This document shows positions 1 through 6,015 of a stretch of DNA of 9,644 bases, piece after piece. Both the position numbers and the translations under genes were made by a program. The notes below the pieces were generated by a model, which was given only the letters and a program-made list of their open reading frames with translations, searched no databases and was not told the origin of the DNA. Numbering within the stretch: the stretch's first letter is position 1; every line of letters starts with the position of its first letter. The DNA is taken from NCBI GenBank assembly GCA_036351435.1, contig JAZBPA010000245.1:1-9644 (forward strand). The letters are read 5' to 3'. This DNA is from JAAUQA01 sp036351435. GTDB taxonomy: Bacteria > Pseudomonadota > Gammaproteobacteria > Competibacterales > Competibacteraceae.

Positions 1-1
1 T

Positions 2-964
2 ATCGGTGTATCCGGCGGATTGGACTCTACTCATGCATTGATCGTAGCGGCCAGAACTATGGATCGCTTGGAATTGCCGCGCAGCAATATTCTGGCCTAT
101 ACCTTACCTGGGTTTGCAACCAGTAGCGGGACGTTGCGCAATGCTCATGGCCTGATGACAGCATTGGGGGTTACCGGCCAAGAACTCGATATTCGCCCAT
201 CTTGTCTGCAGATGTTCCGGGATTTGGGTCATCCATTTGCCGACGGTGAGCCGCTGCACGATATTAGTTTCGAAAACGTGCAGGCCGGAGAGCGCACCTC
301 GCACCTGTTCCGGTTAGCCAATTTTCACAACGCGCTGGTGCTAGGCACCGGAGATTTAAGCGAATTAGCATTGGGATGGTGTACTTATGGGGTGGGTGAT
401 CACATGTCCCATTACAACGTCAACGCCTCAGTGCCCAAGACCTTAATCCAGCATCTGCTGCGTTGGGTGATCGCCACCCAACAATTCGACCCACAAACCT
501 GCTCTATTCTGCAATCAATTGTGGATACCGAAATATCGCCGGAATTGGTCCCTCACAGCGATGACGCAGAAAATCACCAACCGGCGCAAAGCACGCAAGA
601 GGTAATCGGTCCCTACGAGTTACAGGACTTTAATCTTTACTACATCACCCGCTACGGATTTCGTCCCAGCAAAGTCGCTTTCCTCAGCGATCACGCCTGG
701 AGTGATAAAACGCGGGGTGCTTGGCCGGATTCACTGCCAGCCGATCAATACAACGAATATACCCTCGCTGTGATCAAGCACTGGTTAGAGACTTTTTTAT
801 TCCGATTCTTCCAAACCAGCCAATTCAAGCGTTCTTGCGTGCCCAATTCGCCCAAAGTGGGTTCGGGTGGTTCATTGTCACCGCGTGGTGACTGGCGTGC
901 ACCGAGTGATTCAGAAGCCACAATCTGGTTGGAGGAGCTACGGCGAAGGGTACCTGAAAAGTAA
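2..964 (+). CDS. nadE: Glutamine-dependent NAD+ synthetase, C-terminal synthetase domain (5' end cut by window edge)
   Basis: This enzyme amidates deamido-NAD (nicotinic acid adenine dinucleotide) to NAD+ using ATP, the last step of NAD synthesis in the cytoplasm. The reading frame is open from base 2 and gives 320 residues. It begins inside the ATP-pyrophosphatase P-loop, seen as SGGLDST at residues 4-10. Further on are GERTSHLFRLANFHN, GTGDLSELALGWCTYG and HYNVNASVPKTLI, which match the long two-domain synthetases of the Mycobacterium tuberculosis type rather than the short ammonia-dependent form. The C-terminal YELQDFNLYYITRYG and the helix with W-L-E-T-F-L-F-R-F-F also fit that class. The amino-terminal nitrilase-like glutaminase domain would lie left of the window and is inferred, not seen. 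The TTG at 20 encodes the leucine of SGGLDST and is not a start. The gene converges on murI, with 24 bases between the stop codons. Confidence 0.95.
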   Translation: MGVSGGLDSTHALIVAARTMDRLELPRSNILAYTLPGFATSSGTLRNAHGLMTALGVTGQELDIRPSCLQMFRDLGHPFADGEPLHDISFENVQAGERTSHLFRLANFHNALVLGTGDLSELALGWCTYGVGDHMSHYNVNASVPKTLIQHLLRWVIATQQFDPQTCSILQSIVDTEISPELVPHSDDAENHQPAQSTQEVIGPYELQDFNLYYITRYGFRPSKVAFLSDHAWSDKTRGAWPDSLPADQYNEYTLAVIKHWLETFLFRFFQTSQFKRSCVPNSPKVGSGGSLSPRGDWRAPSDSEATIWLEELRRRVPEK

Positions 965-988
965 TTTGTCCAAAATTTTTCTTGAGCC

Positions 989-1801
989 TTAGGTTTTATC
1001 AACTTCGTTGTCAATAGAGGGTAAAGGGTTAATTTGGATTGATTGGCCCAAAACACGAGAGATAACCGCATGCTGCCGCTCCAGGGGACTGCTGGTCCAA
1101 AACTGTTGAGTCCCTAATTGGCTATTATCGGTGTGCAGTTGGGACGTCACTAATCTGTGTTGGAGTTGTAATGCAACGGCAGGGCCGGTATCAATGATAT
1201 GCACTGCCGGTCCGGCGATTTGTGCGATTAGCGTGCGCAACAACGGGTAATGGGTACAACCTAATACTAGCGTATCCGCGCCTCTGGCCAACAGCGGTAA
1301 AACATAACGTACAACCAACGCGCGTGTCGCTGACCCTGTAAAATCTCCCGCTTCAATTTGCTCAACCAGACCGGGGCACGGTTGCACGATGATCTCCAAA
1401 TTCTCAGTAGAGCGGGTTAGCAAGGTGGAAAACCGGTCACTGTTGAGAGTGCCTTCCGTAGCGAGTACGCCAATCACTTTGGATTTGGAAATCGCGGCAG
1501 CCGGTTTGATCCCCGGCTCCATACCAACGATAGGGATCACGAACTTTTGCCTCAATTTTTCAATTGCCACTGCAGTAGCGGTATTGCACGCTACGACGAT
1601 AGCCTTAGCGCCGCGTTCCAGCAAAAATTCGCTAATGCTTAGCGCCCGTTGAATGATAAACGCAGCCGAGCGATGGCCATATGGGGCGAACCCCGAGTCC
1701 GCCACGTATAACAAGTCCTCATTCGGCAACAATGCCCGAATCTCTCGCAACACCGACAATCCACCGATGCCGGAATCGAATACTCCAATCGGTTGTTTCA
1801 T
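989..1801 (-). CDS. murI: Glutamate racemase
   Basis: The enzyme interconverts L- and D-glutamate without a cofactor and supplies D-Glu for peptidoglycan stem peptides. The product is 270 residues, normal for the family. Visible family motifs are FDSGIGGLSV (8-17, with D9 and S10), FAPYG (38-42), VVACNTATA (69-77) holding catalytic Cys72, PIVGMEP (90-96), and LGCTHYPLL (180-188) holding catalytic Cys182. Both cysteines of the two-base mechanism are therefore intact. I chose the ATG at 1801 because it gives the MKQPIGVFDSG beginning usual for MurI. The frame also extends six codons to a TTG at 1819, which would add residues the family lacks. No strong Shine-Dalgarno sequence precedes either start. 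The gene is divergent from the B12 transport operon and convergent with nadE. Confidence 0.97.
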   Translation of the reverse strand: MKQPIGVFDSGIGGLSVLREIRALLPNEDLLYVADSGFAPYGHRSAAFIIQRALSISEFLLERGAKAIVVACNTATAVAIEKLRQKFVIPIVGMEPGIKPAAAISKSKVIGVLATEGTLNSDRFSTLLTRSTENLEIIVQPCPGLVEQIEAGDFTGSATRALVVRYVLPLLARGADTLVLGCTHYPLLRTLIAQIAGPAVHIIDTGPAVALQLQHRLVTSQLHTDNSQLGTQQFWTSSPLERQHAVISRVLGQSIQINPLPSIDNEVDKT

Positions 1802-1841
1802 TATATCGGTTTCGAACAACGCTCAAATTCGGCTGGCTGCA

Positions 1842-1847
1842 ATTATA
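1842..1847 (-). promoter_or_regulatory. Candidate -10 box for murI
   Basis: The minus strand reads TATAAT here, a perfect sigma-70 -10 hexamer, about 40 bases upstream of the murI ATG. No good -35 hexamer lies at the right distance; the nearest candidate, TTATCA, would need a 19-base spacer. This is a motif match only, without transcript evidence. Confidence 0.4.
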
Positions 1848-1881
1848 GATAGTCTGTGGTCTTTGATGATAACGCGCTCGC

Positions 1882-1909
1882 TTGACGCAAAGCACAAATC
1901 CGGTATGGT
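1882..1909 (+). promoter_or_regulatory. Candidate sigma-70 promoter of the riboswitch-controlled B12 operon
   Basis: TTGACG (1882-1887) and TATGGT (1904-1909) are separated by 16 bases and match the -35 and -10 consensus at 5/6 and 4/6 positions. Transcription would start near 1915-1917, just where the closing P1 stem of the cobalamin aptamer begins. That agreement supports the call. Confidence 0.55.
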
Positions 1910-1916
1910 TGTTAGC

Positions 1917-2172
1917 CGACGGTTCCCCTCTGGGGATTAATAGGGAACACGGTCAAGCCTTGCTTAATACCGTGGCTGCCCCCGCAACTGTAGGCGGTGA
2001 GCTGCTATCCACTAGGCCACTGGGAAACCGGGAAGGCTGGATAGCGACGATGACCCGCAAGCCAGGAGACCTGCCGTCGAACGCGTCACCTAACCAGCGA
2101 ACGGGGTGCTACCTGGTACGGTAACTGTAGTGGTGACGCATCGATTTTAGCGTCACTGTTGCGGTAACCGTC
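1917..2172 (+). promoter_or_regulatory. Cobalamin riboswitch (aptamer about 1917-2079) with expression platform to the start codon
   Basis: This leader RNA should bind adenosylcobalamin or a related corrinoid and turn down the importer genes that follow. Recognisable parts, in order: the 5' arm of P1 (1917-1922), which pairs with 2074-2079; a P2-type hairpin with GGTTCCC (1921-1927) and GGGAAC (1943-1948) around TTAATA; the conserved GGCTGCCCCCGCAACTGTA core (1974-1992); a peripheral stem 2004-2010 with 2039-2045 enclosing the conserved GCCACTG (2016-2022); the GAAGGC and GACCCGCAAG elements; and the B12 box AGCCAGGAGACCTGCC (2060-2075). Every consensus block of the class is present. The platform has no U-tract terminator. 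Instead a long hairpin runs up to the ATG at 2173, which suggests control of translation initiation. No cob or btuB gene is seen in the window, so the switch appears dedicated to the ABC importer. Confidence 0.96.
2118..2171 (+). promoter_or_regulatory. Long hairpin covering the translation start region (putative riboswitch sequestrator)
   Basis: Bases 2118-2122 pair with 2167-2171 and bases 2124-2139 pair with 2150-2165. This gives 21 pairs, five of them G-U, with a single A-A mismatch and a 10-base loop. The 3' arm ends one base before the ATG at 2173, so the ribosome entry region would be buried. The inner GTGACGC/GCGTCAC stem (2133-2139 with 2150-2156) is perfect. The same 5' strand can instead pair with 2083-2090, as described in the findings. 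Folding was done by eye. Confidence 0.65.
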
Positions 2173-3396
2173 ATGGATCGCCTGTTTATTCACTTTATAC
2201 TGTTGCGCCGCGCTGCGGGGCAACGCCTGCTCCTGCTAGCCATCTTGCTGGTGATGATTGCGCCTGGGTTGGCTACGCCTGTCAAATCAACCGACCGTGA
2301 TTGTGTTGAACAGTACGATCCTCAAGTCGATTACTTTCCTGACAAAGCCGATTTAACTCATGCGCGTGGCTTTACGCTAGAGTATTTCGGTCATTATAAG
2401 ATACTCACCGTAGTGACGCCTTGGCCGGGCGCTGCGCGGAGCTTTCGTTATGTGTTAGTGCAATGCGGTACACCGCCACCCGACGGGTTTAGCGATGCTC
2501 AGTTCATTGAGGTACCCATTGTTAAAGTGATCGCACTGACCAAGCCTCAATTACCACACTTAGAATTACTGGATGTGTTGGATGGACTGCTGGCTTTGGA
2601 TTCACTGGACCGCGTTTACTCGCAGACGGTGAACCAGAAAATAGATGAGGATAAGCTAGTTGCGGTCGGTTGGGGAACGACGATTGATGCTGAACGTATT
2701 TTGGCCTTAGAACCCGATTTGGTTATGGCTACGGCCTATGATCAGCCACAACACAATGTGCACCCCATTCTGCAAAGGGTCGGGATTCCGGTGGTAATCA
2801 ATGCCGAATACACTGAACCCACTCCTTTAGGTCGGACCGAATGGCTGAAGTTTACCGCCGCGTTGTTTAATAAAGAGCAACGGGCAGAGCGTTTATTCAA
2901 CGACATCGCCACTCGTTACCACGCCTATGCGGAACTGACCCACGATCTTCCAGCTGAGCAACGGCCTACCGTGCTGACCGGCGCGCTGTATGGCAGTGCC
3001 TGGTTCGTTCCCAGCGGCAACAGCTATCTCGCCCAATTACTGCATATTGCTGGTGGCGATTATCTATGGGCTGATACCGATACCGTCGGCAACATCCCGC
3101 TGGATTTCGAGGCCGTTTACGCGCGGGCTTGGCAAGCAGATTATTGGCTCACCACTAAGAATGAATGGCTGACCCGCGCCGATATGCAAGCGGCGGATGC
3201 CCGCTATGAAGTATTCACGGCTTACCAACAGGGGCGGGTTTACAATAACAACGCCCGTCTCAGTGCGACTGGCGGTAACGATTATTGGGAACGGGCGACA
3301 TTGGAACCGGATATGATTTTGGCCGATCTCATAAAGATTTTTCATCCCGATCTGGTTCCAAAACACACCCTGAAGTATTTTCGAAAATTACCGTAA
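2173..3396 (+). CDS. Periplasmic substrate-binding protein of a riboswitch-controlled corrinoid ABC importer (BtuF/FepB-like)
   Basis: This is likely the periplasmic receptor that captures a cobalamin or other corrinoid and delivers it to the permease encoded next. The 407-residue product begins with a basic stretch and a hydrophobic core (about 19-30), then PGLA, giving a plausible signal peptidase I site near residue 34. There is no lipobox cysteine. Residues about 115-390 follow the helical-backbone metal-receptor fold: PIVKVIALTKPQL (115-127), ILALEPDLVMA (176-186), the family stretch EPTPLGRTEWLKF (215-227), and a C-terminal half with VFTAYQQGRVYNN. An extra amino-terminal part (about 40-110, with VVTPWPGA and YVLVQCG) precedes the domain. 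It is typical of a longer subgroup and makes the protein much longer than E. coli BtuF. The start is the first ATG after the riboswitch hairpin, without a clear Shine-Dalgarno. The B12 assignment rests mainly on the riboswitch; by sequence alone an iron-siderophore receptor is possible. Confidence 0.85.
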   Translation: MDRLFIHFILLRRAAGQRLLLLAILLVMIAPGLATPVKSTDRDCVEQYDPQVDYFPDKADLTHARGFTLEYFGHYKILTVVTPWPGAARSFRYVLVQCGTPPPDGFSDAQFIEVPIVKVIALTKPQLPHLELLDVLDGLLALDSLDRVYSQTVNQKIDEDKLVAVGWGTTIDAERILALEPDLVMATAYDQPQHNVHPILQRVGIPVVINAEYTEPTPLGRTEWLKFTAALFNKEQRAERLFNDIATRYHAYAELTHDLPAEQRPTVLTGALYGSAWFVPSGNSYLAQLLHIAGGDYLWADTDTVGNIPLDFEAVYARAWQADYWLTTKNEWLTRADMQAADARYEVFTAYQQGRVYNNNARLSATGGNDYWERATLEPDMILADLIKIFHPDLVPKHTLKYFRKLP

Positions 3397-4496
3397 TGCC
3401 CATAACGCCGTATCCAATCTCTAAATCCCCGCTAGATTCCTCAGCTGTTTGGCGAGCCACTCCGGGTCTGCGTCAGTTCGCTTTGTTAGGATTGAGCATA
3501 GCCTTGCTGGGGGCCTTTTTAGCGAGTCTGGCGCTCGGTTCCGTAGCAATTCCTCTCAGCGAGGTAATCACCATCTTGCAGGGGGGCGAACCGAGTCAGA
3601 CCAGCTGGCTTTACATCGTACTCACTCTGCGCTTACCCAGAGCACTGACCGCGATTCTGGCCGGAGCTGCTTTGGCGGTCAGTGGCTTACAGATGCAGAC
3701 TCTGTTTCGAAATCCGTTGGCAGAACCATTCATTCTTGGCATCAGCGCCGGCGCCAGTCTCGGGGTGGCCTTGGTCACGCTGGCAACCGGCACGGTAGGG
3801 GCGTTGGCTGGCTTGGGCTGGTTTGGTCATCTGGGTTTGACCGGTGCCGCCATCAGCGGTGCAGCGGTGGTGATGAGTTTAGTGTGGGTGATTGGGCGGC
3901 GAATTCGCCATAACACCACCCTGTTGATTCTCGGTCTAATGTTCGGCTACGTCGCGTCAGCCATCGTCAGTGTGCTGATCCACTTCGGTGCTCCCGAACA
4001 AGTGCAGCTTTATTTGAACTGGACCTTCGGCAGTTTCAGCAATGTAAACGGTCAGCAGCTCGCCGTGTTAGCCACAGTGGTTGGAGTGGGGTTAATCATC
4101 GCCTATTTCCTGTCCAAACCGTTGAATGCCTTATTATTGGGCGAGGCGTATGCGCGCAGTATGGGGCTCAGCGTGACTGTGGCACGCTACTGGGTCATCG
4201 CTAGCGCTGCGCTGCTGGCCGGTACGACCACGGCTTACTGCGGTCCCATCGCGTTTCTTGGCATCGCCGTACCGCATCTGTGTCGGGCCTTATTTCGTAC
4301 CGCCGATCATCGGGTGTTGTTACCGGCTTGCCTATTGTTGGGCGGCTTGCTCGCGTTGCTTGCCGATTGTGTGGCGCGGTTACCGGGCAGCGATATTAGT
4401 TTGCCGCTCAATGCCGTCACGGCGCTGATCGGCGCACCCACTGTAATGTGGATTCTGTTACACCAAGGTCAGCGAGTCGAGCCTGCCTCCGCGTGA
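3396..4496 (+). CDS. btuC: FecCD/BtuC-family ABC transporter permease (probable corrinoid permease)
   Basis: This is the inner-membrane subunit, expected to work as a homodimer forming the translocation path for the corrinoid. The 366-residue product is hydrophobic throughout, compatible with the ten helices of this family. Hallmarks are LRLPRALTAILAGAALAVSG (78-97), TLFRNPLAEPFILGISAGAS (102-121), the GEAYARSMG segment (249-257) that forms the coupling helix contacting the ATPase, CGPIAFLGIAVPH (282-294), and LPLNAVTALIGAPT (336-349). The start is the ATG at 3396, overlapping the TAA of the receptor gene by one base; the longer open frame from 3285 lies inside that gene and is not used. No Shine-Dalgarno is visible, so translation probably depends on coupling. 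The symbol reflects family plus riboswitch context. The family also includes siderophore and heme permeases. Confidence 0.88.
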   Translation: MPITPYPISKSPLDSSAVWRATPGLRQFALLGLSIALLGAFLASLALGSVAIPLSEVITILQGGEPSQTSWLYIVLTLRLPRALTAILAGAALAVSGLQMQTLFRNPLAEPFILGISAGASLGVALVTLATGTVGALAGLGWFGHLGLTGAAISGAAVVMSLVWVIGRRIRHNTTLLILGLMFGYVASAIVSVLIHFGAPEQVQLYLNWTFGSFSNVNGQQLAVLATVVGVGLIIAYFLSKPLNALLLGEAYARSMGLSVTVARYWVIASAALLAGTTTAYCGPIAFLGIAVPHLCRALFRTADHRVLLPACLLLGGLLALLADCVARLPGSDISLPLNAVTALIGAPTVMWILLHQGQRVEPASA

Positions 4497-5494
4497 AACC
4501 GGTTCTGGAAACTTGCGATCTTGCGATTGGCTACAGCTCTCCGGTACGACGGCGGGTTGCCGAGCATATTGCGGTCCAGCTGTGGCCGGGCGAGTTAGTC
4601 TGTTTGTTAGGTCCTAATGGCGCGGGCAAATCGACACTGTTGCGCACGCTGGCCAGAATGCAGCGGCCACTGGCAGGTCAAGTCAGGTTGCAAGGGGAGG
4701 ATATGGGACAACTGAAACCCCGCGATCTGGCCCGCCGTTTGAGTGTGGTGTTGACCGAACGGGTCGAGGTCAACCGGTTGACGGTGGCCGCATTAGTCGC
4801 GTTGGGTCGTTATCCCTACACCGAGTGGTCCGGGCAACTCAGTGCCGCTGACGACAAAATTATCCATTGGGCTTTGCAAACCGTCGGCATTGTCGAATTA
4901 GCACACCGTTCGGAGACCGAACTCAGCGATGGAGAACGGCAAAAAGCCATGCTGGCGCGCGCGCTGGCCCAGGAACCGACAGTATTAATCCTGGACGAAC
5001 CCACCGCGTTTCTCGATTTGCCGCGCCGGGTGGTGATCATGAATACCTTGCGCCGCTTAGCCCGTGAAGGTAATTACGCGATTTTATTATCCACTCATGA
5101 TTTGGATTTGGCGCTGCGCTGCGCCGATAGAATTTGGCTGTTGCCGTTACAGGGGGCTGTACAAGTTGGCGCGCCGGAAGATTTGGTATTAACCGGTGCT
5201 CTGCAAAGCGTGTTTCAAAGCGAGGGGGTTGAATTCGACCCGTATACCGGCTCATTTAAATTATCGCAGCCCACGGTCGGTCGCGTGGCGCTGAGCGGTG
5301 ATGGATTACCCCGCCTTTGGACCGAACGCGCCTTGGAACGGGCTGGGTTTTGCCTGGATGAACGGACCGCCGCTGTACGGATAACAGTAACTGTTGACAC
5401 TACAGGACTACTATGGTGGATCGACTGGGATAATAGCCGTCTTGAATGTCGTTCTCTGTTGGAATTAGTTGCCCGATTGACTGCTGGAAAATAA
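4493..5494 (+). CDS. btuD: ABC transporter ATP-binding protein (BtuD/FecE-like) with C-terminal extension
   Basis: This cytoplasmic ATPase would drive the importer. I chose GTG 4493, which overlaps the permease stop as GTGA, giving 333 residues. An in-frame GTG at 4448 would lie deeper in the permease gene. Motifs: Walker A GPNGAGKST (40-48), signature LSDGE (144-148) in place of LSGGE, Walker B VLILDEP (164-170), D-loop FLD (173-175) and H-loop His202. At the Q-loop the sequence is SVVLTERVEV (84-93), so the usual glutamine appears to be Glu89. The catalytic Walker B glutamate (Glu169) is intact, so activity is expected. After the ATPase core (about 1-250) comes an extension of about 80 residues with RVALSGDGLPRLWTERAL (264-281), a possible small regulatory domain. 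Family ATPases are commonly about 250-270 residues. The assignment to cobalamin follows from the operon. Confidence 0.87.
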   Translation: MKPVLETCDLAIGYSSPVRRRVAEHIAVQLWPGELVCLLGPNGAGKSTLLRTLARMQRPLAGQVRLQGEDMGQLKPRDLARRLSVVLTERVEVNRLTVAALVALGRYPYTEWSGQLSAADDKIIHWALQTVGIVELAHRSETELSDGERQKAMLARALAQEPTVLILDEPTAFLDLPRRVVIMNTLRRLAREGNYAILLSTHDLDLALRCADRIWLLPLQGAVQVGAPEDLVLTGALQSVFQSEGVEFDPYTGSFKLSQPTVGRVALSGDGLPRLWTERALERAGFCLDERTAAVRITVTVDTTGLLWWIDWDNSRLECRSLLELVARLTAGK

Positions 5495-5511
5495 AATCGC
5501 AGCAAATCCAG

Positions 5512-5571
5512 AAGGTTCGGATCAATCCTCACAAAAGTCGATCGCAGGTATTAGGAACGCTTTCGAACCTT
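5512..5571 (+). repeat. Widely spaced 8-bp inverted repeat upstream of the fis promoter
   Basis: AAGGTTCG (5512-5519) is repeated in inverted form as CGAACCTT (5564-5571), 44 bases apart, directly upstream of a TATAAT box at 5575. It could be a pair of protein-binding half sites or the foot of an RNA stem after the ATPase gene. An 8-bp match at this distance can also arise by chance. Confidence 0.3.
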
Positions 5572-5574
5572 GAG

Positions 5575-5580
5575 TATAAT
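5575..5580 (+). promoter_or_regulatory. Candidate -10 box of the fis transcript
   Basis: A perfect TATAAT hexamer lies 115 bases upstream of the fis ATG. The -35 region is poor (TTAGGA at 5551-5556, 18-base spacer), which would fit a promoter needing an activator or upstream elements. Transcription would begin near 5586-5588, inside the first arm of the hairpin at 5584-5615. Confidence 0.4.
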
Positions 5581-5583
5581 AAT

Positions 5584-5615
5584 GGTTAAGCGCTATCCAA
5601 GCCTCGCGCTTAACC
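5584..5615 (+). repeat. Perfect 10-bp inverted repeat in the fis leader
   Basis: GGTTAAGCGC (5584-5593) and GCGCTTAACC (5606-5615) are exact complements around a 12-base loop. No T-run follows, so it is not an ordinary terminator for the upstream ABC operon. Its place at the predicted transcription start suggests an operator or a 5'-end RNA hairpin. A second pairing, 5611-5619 with 5640-5649 (nine pairs and one bulge), reuses part of the 3' arm. Confidence 0.5.
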
Positions 5616-5694
5616 CACCGCCACGCATAACGATATTAAGGTGGGGTTATCGAACTAAAATACCCAACTGAACTTTCAAGGAGTCACCGGTAGC

Positions 5695-5967
5695 ATGGCG
5701 TTTCCCAAGCCCGAAGCTCCCCCTATGAGCTATTCGCAGGTTATCCCTCTGCGTATACAGGTACAGCTGGCGCTGCAGGACTATTTCCATCAATTGGGGG
5801 AGCAAGCACCCGCCAATTTATACAAGCTGGTAATGGAAGAAGTCGAACAGCCGCTGCTGGAATCCGCCATGCGTTACACACGCGGCAACCAAACACGCGC
5901 GGCGGAGATTCTCGGTATTAACCGCAGCACTTTGCGCAAGAAGCTCAAGCACTATCATTTAGAATAG
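5695..5967 (+). CDS. fis: Fis family nucleoid-associated DNA-binding protein
   Basis: Fis is a small homodimeric DNA-bending protein that in enterobacteria regulates rRNA and many other promoters and assists site-specific recombination. The 90-residue product ends with the diagnostic helix-turn-helix RGNQTRAAEILGINRSTLRKK (63-83), preceded by the dimerisation helix ending in EEVEQPLLESAM (48-59). AAGGAG at 5678-5683 is placed 11 bases before the ATG at 5695. An in-frame ATG at 5725 would give a shorter 80-residue form, but the Shine-Dalgarno favours the first. In many gammaproteobacteria fis sits directly after dusB. Here it follows an ABC operon after a 200-base gap with its own promoter-like box, and is followed by an alcohol dehydrogenase gene. 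The helix-turn-helix is shared by NtrC-type regulators, but the length and lack of other domains identify Fis. Confidence 0.93.
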   Translation: MAFPKPEAPPMSYSQVIPLRIQVQLALQDYFHQLGEQAPANLYKLVMEEVEQPLLESAMRYTRGNQTRAAEILGINRSTLRKKLKHYHLE

Positions 5968-6015
5968 TGCTATTCCGGCGCAGCGCTGAATTGAATCATT
6001 CTGGAGGATAACGTA

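Noticed and set aside
745..1071. Open frame on the minus strand across the nadE-murI junction
   Set aside because: It overlaps the end of nadE and the end of murI in other frames, both confidently identified. Its translation has no family motifs.
1882..2124. 80-residue plus-strand open frame through the riboswitch
   Set aside because: The DNA is fully explained by conserved riboswitch elements, so an encoded peptide is not supported.
3285..3395. Longer N-terminus for the permease
   Set aside because: It would lie inside the receptor gene in another frame. The ATG at 3396, overlapping the receptor stop, gives the usual family beginning.
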